8,167 nucleotides of DNA. Origin: Hyphomicrobiales bacterium (GTDB taxonomy: Bacteria; Pseudomonadota; Alphaproteobacteria; Rhizobiales; Beijerinckiaceae). Below, one piece after another: positions 1-7,259 of the stretch; position 1 is the first letter of the stretch; each line of letters begins with the position of its first letter. A model generated the notes under the pieces. It saw only the letters and a program-made list of their open reading frames with translations. It did not search any database and was not told the origin of the DNA. A program made the translations under genes and the position numbers. The stretch is taken from the NCBI GenBank assembly GCA_028290595.1, contig JAQGJO010000158.1:1-8167 (forward strand), read 5' to 3'.

Positions 1-1062
1 GCGTAGCAGGGTGTCGATCTCATAGCCGCTGTTTTTCGCGGTGGCGATGCCGATGCTGATGGTGATTTCGAAATATGGCTCGCGCAGCGCGTCCATCAAC
101 CGTTCGGCGATCATATAGGCTTCGGCGTTTGAGCAGCGTGTCAGGCAGCAGACGAATTCGTCGCCACCGATGCGGCCAGCCAAGTCGTCCGGCCTGAGAT
201 TGTCGACGATGGCCTCGGCGACGGCGCGCAGCACTGTGTCGCCAGTGGCGTGGCCGTGGCGGTCGTTGACGCCTTTGAAATTGTCGAGATCGATCATCAG
301 TACGGCCGCGGGCGTATCGCTTTTGGCGCAGTGGTTCAGCCGTCGCGTGGCCTCCTGCATGAAATAGCGGCGGTTGGGTATGCCCGTCAGCGTGTCGGTG
401 GAGGCCGCCTCGCGCTCGATATTTTCGGTCCGCTCCTTCGACATGCCGATCAGGAGCACGCTCATGGCGACCAGATGCACGACGGAAACGATCGCCATGG
501 ATATGACCCAGGGACTGACGAGGAGCGCGTCGACCGACGTCGGCCAGTAGATCACCGTGGAGAGACCGCGGACGGCATAGAATGTTGCGTGCAGGGTCAG
601 CAGGATGGCCGCGGCTTTCTTGGAAACGAGCGGCTCGCGGATATGCCAAAGTTCGTACACGGTCGCGAACGTATAAGCGCTTACAATAAGGGAGGAGAGG
701 ATGATGCGCGGCGCGATATTATCGTAGATCGGCGGCACCAGACAGGCGGCAAGCCAAAGCGCCGGGCCGATAGCAAGTGCCAGCCACATGGTTTCACGGC
801 GACGGAAAAGCCGCCCGGAATTCCAGAACATGCCGTTGGACAGTGCAAGCAGCGCATTGGCCAGGCCGATGGAGATGACGTCGGGGATGTTGCCGCGCGC
901 TGCGATGAGCGCTGCGCCCGATGCAGCCACGAGATTGCCGGCGCCCCACCAGGTCAGCGACGGACTATCGGGCGAGCGTCGCCCGGCAAAGATCATCAAC
1001 AGCCCACAGGTGATCGCGACAAGGATCATCGCGAAAAAGACGGTGAGTACGTCGAGCGTCAT
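1..1062 (-). CDS. Membrane-bound diguanylate cyclase (GGDEF), C-terminus beyond window
   Basis: Predicted to make cyclic di-GMP from two GTP at the inner membrane. Reading the minus strand from ATG at 1062 gives 354 codons still open at base 1. Residues about 1-205 are strongly hydrophobic with roughly seven membrane segments and resemble no extracytoplasmic sensor domain I can name. A short linker leads to a GGDEF domain from about residue 215: DTLTGIPNRR at 223-232, the metal-site region MIDLDNFKGVND at 256-267 (D258), and the active-site loop GGDEF at 299-303. RPDD at 290-293 lies five residues before GGDEF, the position of the RxxD product-inhibition site, so catalysis and feedback inhibition both look intact. 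The start is supported by GGGA five nucleotides upstream. About 15-25 residues of the domain, and any further domain, are missing because the window ends. It is transcribed away from the dehydrogenase operon, and nothing links the two functionally. Family call is firm; sensory input is unknown. Confidence 0.93.
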   Translation of the reverse strand, partial: MTLDVLTVFFAMILVAITCGLLMIFAGRRSPDSPSLTWWGAGNLVAASGAALIAARGNIPDVISIGLANALLALSNGMFWNSGRLFRRRETMWLALAIGPALWLAACLVPPIYDNIAPRIILSSLIVSAYTFATVYELWHIREPLVSKKAAAILLTLHATFYAVRGLSTVIYWPTSVDALLVSPWVISMAIVSVVHLVAMSVLLIGMSKERTENIEREAASTDTLTGIPNRRYFMQEATRRLNHCAKSDTPAAVLMIDLDNFKGVNDRHGHATGDTVLRAVAEAIVDNLRPDDLAGRIGGDEFVCCLTRCSNAEAYMIAERLMDALREPYFEITISIGIATAKNSGYEIDTLLR

Positions 1063-1229
1063 TTACGTCCCGAACAAGCACGCATCATCATGCCCTACCT
1101 TGTCCGCGGACTAGCCGCCTCTTGCGCTCCGGGCCACCGTTCACCGTTTCTAAAATCCGGTTCTGAAGTCCGACTCGCGGTCTGAAAGCCTAAGGGTCCG
1201 CGTAGTTAAGCGATAAAATGTTAATAATC

Positions 1230-1262
1230 AAACCTGCGCCAAAAGCTTTTCGCGCAGGCCGG
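1230..1262. repeat. 33-bp direct repeat, left copy
   Basis: Differs from 6113-6145 only at base 1243 (A here, C at 6126). The two copies are in the same orientation and flank the three-gene dehydrogenase operon, with a repeat-to-repeat distance of 4,883 bases. The sequence is the coding 3' end of the LLM family gene and also contains a palindrome. Confidence 0.9.
1233..1258. repeat. 26-bp near-perfect palindrome
   Basis: The arms are CCTGCGC and GCGCAGG around AAAAGCTTTT, with a single C-C mismatch pair, so 24 of 26 positions are symmetric. In RNA or single strand it could fold into a long hairpin. It lies about 60 bases before the Mo-subunit reading frame. On the minus strand it is followed by T-rich sequence, a weak resemblance to an intrinsic terminator for the lost LLM gene. 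The other copy (6116-6141) has the same seven-base arms but one extra mismatched pair. Confidence 0.75.
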
Positions 1263-1316
1263 TAGTCTTAAGCTGAACAATTTTGGCATTGGGCGAGCCT
1301 GTGCGCCCGGCCCTCT

Positions 1317-4286
1317 TTGGTCAACGCGAAGTCGGCTGAAATTCTTCACAGGATCGCAACGAATGAAATTTTATCATTCCCGGCTGATACGGCTCCCAAG
1401 ACAGGCTCAAGCGAGGGGGATGGGACCATCGCACGCGGAAATGCTGGAGTAGCGGGACAAATATCCCGCCGCGCTTTTGTCAAAGCGGGTGTCGTCGCTG
1501 GAATTGCCATCCAGATCGATTTTATTGGCGGGGGCGCCACTGCCGCGCCCGCCGATGCGGGGCAGACCGGAGCGGGCCAGAACGAACTTGCATGGATCGA
1601 TGGCAAGGGCCGGCCGAAGTTCCGCTTCGATGCGATTGCCAAAGTCACTGGCGAAAAGACATTCTCTCGGGATTTTCGCGCCACCGACATGCCGGGCTGG
1701 CCGAAAGAGCAGAGCCATGCCTTTCTGATCCGCGCGACCAAGGCCGACCGCCTGTTCGAGGATATCGATCTGTCCATGCTTGAGGAGGGCCTCCAGCCCG
1801 ATCGTGTGGTGATGGCACAGGACCTAGAGCGCGACGGTGTGCGCGTGCCGAATCCCGATTTCTACGGCGAGTTCTATCTGGTGCCGAAAGGCAGGACGCC
1901 GGCGTTGCTGGGACAGCCGGTCGCGCTTCTCATCTACAAGGGTTTTGCCCGCTTTGACGCGGCCAAGCGCAGGCTGCATTTCGAAGATCGCGTCGTGCGC
2001 TATGGCGCGCAGACCGGACCGAAGCCGCCGCCGCATTACGGCAACGCCCGCTTCGTGCGCATCCAGGGTGACACGCCACAATCCGATGATCTGTATTCGC
2101 CCTATAAGGACACCGTCATTTCCGGCACGTTCAAGGGCGATGAGGTGATCTGGCCGGCGGCCGGGGCATCTGATGCGACGGCACGCGGCATGGCGGCCGC
2201 AGCAGTGATCGACCGCGAGATCGCCTCGGCGGGAGACGATGCACTGGTCCTGCAGCGCAATTATTTCTCCCAGTCGATCGACCCCTCGGCGATGGAAGCC
2301 GACAACGGCAATGGCTGGTTCGATCCGGCAACCCGCGTGCTGCATCTGGTCGTGGCGACCCAGTCGCCCTATGAAATCGCGACCACGGCCGCCGAAATGG
2401 CGTCGAAGACAAGTTTCGGTCTGAGTAAGATCGATCTCAAGGCCGGTTATACCGTCGGCTACGGCAGCAAGGATCATACGATCCTGCCGTACTTTTGCGT
2501 GATTGCCGCCCTCTACGGCGACGGCCGGCCGGTGCGTCTGGCCAACGATCGCTTCGAACAGTTTCAGATGGCCCTCAAGCGCCACGCCTTCTGGATGAAC
2601 AATACGTTCGTCATCGACAAGAAGACCGGCCAGTTCAGGGTGATGTAGGGCGAGTACAAATGCGACGGTGGCGGCCGTCCGAATTTCTCGTATTCCGTCG
2701 GCACTGTCGGAGCGACGGGGGCGCAATCGATCTATTATTTCCCCAAGAGCGATCTGTCGGTTGCGATCCTGGCCTCGCGCGCCGTCGATGCCGGTTCAAT
2801 GCGCGGTTACGGCACGGTGCAGACAATGTCCGCCACGGAAATGATGGTGGACGAGGCGGCGCAGCTTCTGAACATCGACGCGATCGACCTGCGGCTGCGG
2901 AACGTTTTCGGCCCGGGCATGAAGAACACGCAAGGCGCCATTCCCGCCGGCGCGATGCGCAACGACGAGATGCTGCGCAAGGCGAAGGCGCATCCGTTGT
3001 GGACCGGGCGGAACACCCGCAAAGCGGCATTCGACGCCGCCAATCCAGGAAAACGCTACGGCGTGGGGTTCGCGCAGGTGCAGAAGGATTACGGGTCGGG
3101 GGCTGAATGCGCCATTGCCAGCATTGAGTTCGATCGCAGCGGCCACCTCTCCTTCCGCCATGTGGCGCATGAAATCGGCACCGGCGTGACGACATCGCAG
3201 GCCTTGATGGTCGGCAATATCATCGGCCGCGTGCCCGACAGTGCCACCTATTCCGTCCTCGATTGGCCGGAGATGCCGCTCACGGCGACCGAACAGCCTT
3301 ATTCGACGCCGCAGGAGAAGGAAGACCAGCTCAAGGCCAATCCGCGCTGGACGCCGACCTATATCGGACCGATGAGCGCCTCGAACAGCGTCTATTATCT
3401 GGGACATGCGACACGCCAGGCAGCGCGTTTCCTGCTGCGATACGGCTTATGGCCGGCGGCCAAGGCGATCTGGACCGAGGGTATCGGCGGCGGACAAGCC
3501 GCGCCCCTGGTGCTGCGCGAGGAAGATCTGCGCGTGGTCGACGGTAAACTCACGGCCGGAGGTCTCGAACCGCTCAGCTTCGAGCGGCTGGCGGCGAAGG
3601 CGCATGCGATGGGCGCCACTACGGCGGCGAGCGTGCATGTGTTCAACCGCTGGCAATGGGCGGAAGCGGACTTCGATATTCCGGGTGCCGGCCGCGTACG
3701 GCTGCCGGTCGATGCGTTGTCGGTCAAATATGGCGACGGGGCGCCGGCAAACCATAAAGCCCTGATGACGACAGGCGGCTTCCACTTCATCGAACGGTCC
3801 CAGGTCACCTATCCGCCGGTTCAGCGCAACAATGCCAATGTGACGAATTACGCTCCGACCGCCGCTCTGGCGGAAGTGGCGGTGAACACCGCAACCGGTC
3901 AGGTGGCGCTGCTGTCGCATCATTCCATCCTCGATTGCGGCACTGCCGTCGTTCCGCAACTTGTGTCGGGACAGATCGAGGGCGGCCTGGCGATGGGTAT
4001 CGGCCACGCTTTGCATGAATATCTGCCGCTTTACGAAACCGGACCGGGGGACGGCACCTGGAACTGGAACCGCTATCGCCTGCCGCACGCCACCGACGTC
4101 GCCGTGTGGTCGCAAACCCACGAGTTGATGCCGCCGCTGGGTGACACCGATCCGCCCAAAGGCATTGCTGAAGTGGTTATGGTTGCGATCGTGCCGGCCA
4201 TCGCCAACGCCGTTGCCCACGCCATCGGCAAGCGATTTTATGAATTTCCAATCACACCGGACAAGATCCTCAAGGTGCTGTCATGA
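1317..4286 (+). pseudogene. Xanthine dehydrogenase-family Mo-cofactor subunit, interrupted by an in-frame amber codon
   Basis: Large catalytic subunit of a molybdenum hydroxylase of the isoquinoline 1-oxidoreductase beta / acetic-acid-bacterium aldehyde dehydrogenase type. One frame runs 989 codons with a single stop, TAG at 2646-2648 (codon 444). Homology-like sequence continues directly on both sides (GQFRVM, stop, GEYKCDGGG), then stays open for 545 codons. A twin-arginine signal SRRAFVK lies at residues 50-56, followed by a hydrophobic stretch and an Ala-rich cleavage region near 76, so the protein was periplasmic. DAIAKVTG at 105-112 opens the hammerhead-like domain. GSMRGYG at 493-499 and KGIAE near the C-terminus (Glu952, the likely catalytic glutamate position) belong to the Mo-cofactor domains. 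The truncated 443-residue product would lack much of the cofactor site. The only NTG start except CTG before the Tat motif is TTG 1317, with no Shine-Dalgarno. An ATG at 2799 (codon 495) could start a C-terminal fragment but has no ribosome site. Sequencing error remains possible. Substrate unknown. Confidence 0.85.
2646..2648 (+). other. Premature in-frame TAG in Mo-cofactor subunit gene
   Basis: The codon interrupts a segment that otherwise reads as a continuous conserved Mo-hydroxylase domain. There is no frame change across it, so a single base substitution explains it (for example from CAG, AAG, GAG, TGG or TTG). The same triplet ends the LLM gene at 6111-6113, arguing that TAG is an ordinary stop in this genome. 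Confidence 0.9.
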
Positions 4287-4840
4287 CGCTTGCCGCCGCC
4301 CTTGCTGCCCGTCCGCTCTCGCTCACCGTCAACGGCAAACAGGTGGGGCCGGTCGACGTCCCGGACGGGCTGATGATGCTGGACTTCCTGCACGAATATC
4401 TGAACCTGACCGGCTCGCGCTTCGGTTGCGGGCAGGGCATCTGCCACGCCTGCACGATCATTCTCGATCGGTCCGATGGACGCTCGGAATCGATCCGCAC
4501 CTGCATTACCGGCGCGCACTATTTCGCCGGCCAGTCGGTCAGGACGATTGAGAGCCATGCTGAACGCGATGCGGATGGCCAGGTGGTGAAGCTCTCGCCG
4601 ATCCAGCAGGCTTTCATCGAGCATTTCTCATTTCAATGCGGCTATTGCACGCCGGGCTTCGTCAATGGCGCGACGGTGCTGATCGAACGTCTGATGCGGC
4701 AACCGATCGCGCGGAAGGATATCGAGCGCACGATCACCGAAGCGCTCGACGAGCACATCTGCCGCTGCACCGGCTATGTCCGTTATTACCAGGCTGTACA
4801 GGAGGTCATTCTCCATACACCCGGGCTGCTGCGCGATTGA
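4283..4840 (+). CDS. 2x[2Fe-2S] small subunit of the molybdenum hydroxylase
   Basis: Electron-transfer subunit that carries electrons from the Mo centre towards the cytochrome. The 185-residue length is normal for the IorA/CoxS-type small subunit. The N-terminal half is a plant-ferredoxin-type domain with cluster ligands C49, C54, C57 and C74 (FGCGQGICHAC, then RTC). The C-terminal helical domain has the second cluster motif QCGYC (C119, C122) and CRC (C160, C162). All eight cysteines are present. It has no Tat signal of its own; in this family the small subunit is normally exported with its folded partner. The ATG overlaps the large-subunit stop as ATGA (4283-4286), with AAGGTG five bases upstream, which shows translational coupling. 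The amber codon upstream could therefore lower its expression by polarity. The gene itself shows no damage. Confidence 0.95.
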   Translation: MTLAAALAARPLSLTVNGKQVGPVDVPDGLMMLDFLHEYLNLTGSRFGCGQGICHACTIILDRSDGRSESIRTCITGAHYFAGQSVRTIESHAERDADGQVVKLSPIQQAFIEHFSFQCGYCTPGFVNGATVLIERLMRQPIARKDIERTITEALDEHICRCTGYVRYYQAVQEVILHTPGLLRD

Positions 4841-4854
4841 AACTAGGAAAAGCG

Positions 4855-6114
4855 ATGCGTCGGATCTGGATCGGACTGGCTGCCGTCTGCGTGATCGTGG
4901 GATTGGCCGCGCTTGCTGTTTTTTCCGGACTGACGGATCGCTCCGTGGTCAACCGCACGGTCGACCAGCCGCTGAGCTCGGAGCAGATGAAGGCGCTGGC
5001 GCCGAAGGGACGCTATCTCGCCGTGGCAGCAGATTGCGTTGCCTGTCATACCGATAAAGGCGGGCCGGCCTGGGGTGGCGGAATGGCGTTCGCTACACCC
5101 ATGGGAACGATCTATGCGACGAATATCTCGCCCGACAAGGAAACCGGCATCGGCCAATATTCACGCGCCGAGTTTCACCGCGCGGTGCGAGATGGCATCG
5201 GCAAGCATGGTTATCTCTATCCCGCCATGCCTTACACATCTTACCGGCTGATGGCGCCCGACGACGTTGACGCCATCTACGCCTATCTGATAACGCGCGA
5301 ACCGATACCCCTGGCGAACAAGCCGACGACGATTCCGTTTCCGATGAATATCCGCCGGTTCATGACCTTCTGGGACATGGTCAACCTGAGTGGCGAGGCG
5401 GCGCTGCCTGGCGAGCAGAACCGCTCCGCGGCGTGGAACCGCGGCAATTACCTGGTCAACGCGCTCGGCCATTGCGGCGAATGTCATACGCCGCGAAACT
5501 TGATGATGGCGATGAAGCCGTCGCAGCAGTTCAAGGGTGCGGTGCTGGAGGGCATCGAAGCGCCGGATATCACGCCGCCTGCGCTTAAAGCACTCGGCTT
5601 TGATTATCCCAGCCTTGCGCAATTCATGAAGACCGGCATCGGCGCACAGGGCGCCATGACGCATCAGATGTTCGACGTGGTGCATCATTCAACCCAGCAT
5701 CTGACCGATGAAGATCTTACGGCCATGGCAACCTATCTGCTGGGCGATGATGCAGGACCGGCAAAAATGCCGGTGACCGACGGCAAATCGCGGGGTCCGG
5801 AGGCCGGCCGGCGCGTCTATGTCGAGGTCTGCTCCGGCTGTCATGGCAGCGATGGCGAAGGCATCCCCAATGTTTCGGTTCCGATGCGCACCAATACAAC
5901 CTTGCGCCTCGCCAGCCCGCGCAACTTCCTGCAAGCGGTGTTGCACGGCTTGCCCGAGCAGGAGTTTCCCGGCGAGAGACGGATGCAGCCGATGCCCGGC
6001 TTCGCCAATAAACTGACCGACCAGCAGATCACCGATCTCACGAACTGGATGCGGGCAACCTGGGGCGGTCAGGCAACGGACGTCACATCCGATGTGGTCG
6101 CCAAGGCTCGCTAA
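4855..6114 (+). CDS. Tri-haem c-type cytochrome, membrane-anchored electron acceptor subunit
   Basis: Predicted 419-residue periplasmic cytochrome that takes electrons from the [2Fe-2S] subunit and passes them to the respiratory chain, as in alcohol, gluconate and aldehyde dehydrogenase complexes of acetic acid bacteria. Residues 1-25 (MRRIWIGLAA onward) form a signal peptide or membrane anchor. Three covalent haem sites are present: CVACH at 61-65, CGECH at 207-211 and CSGCH at 326-330. They are evenly spaced, giving three cytochrome c domains. Met-Pro pairs such as AMPY and MQPMPGF are candidate axial ligands. I chose ATG 4855 because AGGAAA lies a few bases upstream and the signal peptide begins there; the frame stays open upstream, but that part only shadows the iron-sulfur gene. 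It starts 14 bases after the preceding stop. Its TAA overlaps the stop of the convergent LLM gene. It looks intact. Confidence 0.93.
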   Translation: MRRIWIGLAAVCVIVGLAALAVFSGLTDRSVVNRTVDQPLSSEQMKALAPKGRYLAVAADCVACHTDKGGPAWGGGMAFATPMGTIYATNISPDKETGIGQYSRAEFHRAVRDGIGKHGYLYPAMPYTSYRLMAPDDVDAIYAYLITREPIPLANKPTTIPFPMNIRRFMTFWDMVNLSGEAALPGEQNRSAAWNRGNYLVNALGHCGECHTPRNLMMAMKPSQQFKGAVLEGIEAPDITPPALKALGFDYPSLAQFMKTGIGAQGAMTHQMFDVVHHSTQHLTDEDLTAMATYLLGDDAGPAKMPVTDGKSRGPEAGRRVYVEVCSGCHGSDGEGIPNVSVPMRTNTTLRLASPRNFLQAVLHGLPEQEFPGERRMQPMPGFANKLTDQQITDLTNWMRATWGGQATDVTSDVVAKAR

Positions 6115-7259
6115 ACCTGCGCCAACAGCTTTTCGCGCAGGCCGGCCCGTTCCATGCGCGGCAGGACTTCCTGCAGGAAATAGGGCATGTCGGCAATGTA
6201 GTCGAGAAAGGTGATGGCGGCGCCGCGCAGGCCGGCAGCTTCAAGCTGAACCATTTCATCGACAATGTCGTCGGGCGAACCAACGAAGGTGTAGCTGCCG
6301 GGGAAGGTGCCGGGATAGATCTTACCGCGCAGGCGGGTGTGGGCCTGGGGGTTGAGGTCCATGCGCTCTTCCTTCGGCGTATCCTTGCCCATGGTCGCGG
6401 CCTTCTGCTTGCGCATGTGGTCGAGCGAGGCCCGGTCGGCCATTTCCTCGGCGAAGTAATAGTAGAAATCCTCGGCCTCCTGGCGGGTCGGCCGGCAGAC
6501 GATATGGCTCGATGTGTAGACGGGAATGGTGCGGCCGTAGCGCGCCGCATAGTCATTGACGCTTTTGACGATCATCGGGGCGCGGTCCAGCGATGACACG
6601 CTTGTGAACAGAAGGTCGGAGGCCTGGGCGGCGAAATCGCGCCCCTGGTGGGAGAAGCCGGCCGACATGACCGGCGGCATCGGCTTTTGCAGGGGCAGGG
6701 GATTGGTGGTGAGGCCGCGCAACTTATAGAATTCGCCGTCCCAGTCGAACGGCTCGCCGCCCTTCAGCAGTTTGGCCAGCACGCGATACCATTCCAGCCC
6801 CTGATCATAGCGCCGCTCGGCGTCGATCGTGACGCCGTGGACATCGAATTCCTCCTGATTCCAGCCGCAGACGATGTTGAGGCCGACGCGCCCGTTGGTG
6901 GCGTGGTCGATGGTCGTCAGCGCCTTGGCCGTATAGGCCGGCGTCATCACCGGCACATGGATGGTGACGAACATGGCGATGCGCTTGGTCAGCGCGCCGA
7001 TCGCCGCGCTATGGGTCAGCGTTTCAAACGAATGGCCGAGATTGTCGGCCTCGCCGCCCAGGCCGCGCCATTTGGCGACCGGCAGGATGAATTCAATGCC
7101 GGCCTCGTCTGCCCAGAGGGAAATCTTGACGATGTCGTCCCAGTTGGCGCGCCAGCGCTCGGGCGCCTTGCTGATGGCGAAGCCGCCGTCGCAATTGGCG
7201 TTGAACAGGCCGAGCTTGAAGCGGTTGGGCCCAAAAATCGGGTTGGGAACGGTTTTCAT
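6111..7259 (-). CDS. LLM-class flavin-dependent oxidoreductase (RutA/SsuD-like monooxygenase)
   Basis: Bacterial luciferase-like TIM-barrel enzyme of 382 residues. Such enzymes use reduced FMN from a separate reductase and O2 to oxygenate small organic molecules, typically sulfonates, sulfones, pyrimidines or amines. The N-terminal half is diagnostic: FGPNRFKLGLFNANCDGGFA, then KWRGLGGEA and ATNGRVGLNIVCGWNQEEFD, matching the TIDxxxxGRxGxNxVxGW block of the RutA/SfnG/SsuD group. The substrate cannot be read from sequence. ATG 7259 is preferred because GGAG lies nine bases upstream; a TTG at 7274 is in frame but overlaps that GGAG. The C-terminal coding contains a 13-base direct repeat (6134-6146 and 6224-6236, 90 bases apart), and its last 33 bases recur at 1230-1262. 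It is divergent from the Rieske/glutamate-synthase gene, with which it probably shares regulation, and convergent with the cytochrome gene. Confidence 0.9.
   Translation of the reverse strand: MKTVPNPIFGPNRFKLGLFNANCDGGFAISKAPERWRANWDDIVKISLWADEAGIEFILPVAKWRGLGGEADNLGHSFETLTHSAAIGALTKRIAMFVTIHVPVMTPAYTAKALTTIDHATNGRVGLNIVCGWNQEEFDVHGVTIDAERRYDQGLEWYRVLAKLLKGGEPFDWDGEFYKLRGLTTNPLPLQKPMPPVMSAGFSHQGRDFAAQASDLLFTSVSSLDRAPMIVKSVNDYAARYGRTIPVYTSSHIVCRPTRQEAEDFYYYFAEEMADRASLDHMRKQKAATMGKDTPKEERMDLNPQAHTRLRGKIYPGTFPGSYTFVGSPDDIVDEMVQLEAAGLRGAAITFLDYIADMPYFLQEVLPRMERAGLREKLLAQV
6113..6145. repeat. 33-bp direct repeat, right copy (3' end of LLM gene)
   Basis: Partner of 1230-1262 with one mismatch. 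It includes the last bases of the cytochrome stop codon and the final ten codons of the LLM gene. The inverted arms CCTGCGC (6116-6122) and GCGCAGG (6135-6141) lie inside it around a 12-base loop. No T-tract follows on the plus strand, so it is not a clear terminator for the operon. Confidence 0.88.
6134..6236. repeat. Pair of 13-bp direct repeats within the LLM gene
   Basis: CGCGCAGGCCGGC occurs at 6134-6146 and again at 6224-6236, exactly 90 bases apart and in the same reading frame (both encode AGLR on the minus strand). The remnant at 1228-1300 looks like the product of recombination or slippage between such repeats, since it lacks the intervening 30 codons. Confidence 0.85.

Larger units (their letters stand above)
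1228..1300 (-). pseudogene. Remnant of the 3' end of an LLM flavin monooxygenase gene
   Basis: Read on the minus strand this stretch encodes GSPNAKIVQLKTTGLR followed by EKLLAQV and a TGA stop (1228-1230). The intact LLM gene at 6111-7259 has GSPDDIVDEMVQLEAAGLR, then 30 further residues, then the same EKLLAQV ending with TAG. Bases 1230-1262 match 6113-6145 at 32 of 33 positions, and the one difference is synonymous (CTT versus CTG). The remnant differs by an in-frame 90-base deletion, whose ends fall on a 13-base direct repeat in the intact copy, and by a second 9-base gap. Beyond about 1300 the similarity stops. The fragment is too short to be functional. It has the same orientation as the intact gene, on the far side of the operon. 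Homology is strongly supported; how it arose is inference. Confidence 0.82.
1063..1316. other. Intergenic region between diguanylate cyclase and dehydrogenase operon
   Basis: No protein-coding gene is supported here. The part next to the cyclase (1063-1200) shows no recognisable element. An AT-rich patch at about 1204-1229 (GATAAAATGTTAATAAT) could hold a -10 element for either divergent gene, but I cannot pair it with a convincing -35. Bases 1228-1300 are a decayed copy of an LLM gene 3' end, annotated separately. Only 16 bases separate that remnant from the first possible start codon of the Mo subunit, leaving little room for a normal promoter and leader. Confidence 0.6.

Noticed and set aside
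2646..2648. TAG read as pyrrolysine or another recoded amino acid
   Set aside because: TAG is used as the normal stop of the LLM gene at 6111-6113, no downstream recoding structure is apparent, and this enzyme family is not known to carry pyrrolysine.
1824..2726. Long antisense open frame (about 300 codons) opposite the Mo-subunit gene
   Set aside because: Its translation is low-complexity, Arg/His/Gly-rich and resembles no family. It shadows a strongly coding strand in GC-rich DNA. Similar shadows at 250-1185, 3447-4220, 5161-5688 and 6648-7358 were rejected for the same reason.
2799..4286. Downstream half of the Mo subunit as an independent gene from ATG 2799
   Set aside because: The ATG is an internal methionine of the conserved GSMRGYG segment, no Shine-Dalgarno precedes it, and conserved sequence already starts right after the amber codon at 2649.
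4636..4854. Upstream extension of the cytochrome gene to ATG 4636
   Set aside because: The extra residues overlap the iron-sulfur gene in another frame, and a good ribosome site plus signal peptide begin at 4855.
1230..6145. Insertion sequence or transposon ends
   Set aside because: The flanking repeats are direct, encode the LLM C-terminus, and no transposase or integrase or terminal inverted repeats are visible. A conventional IS is not supported.
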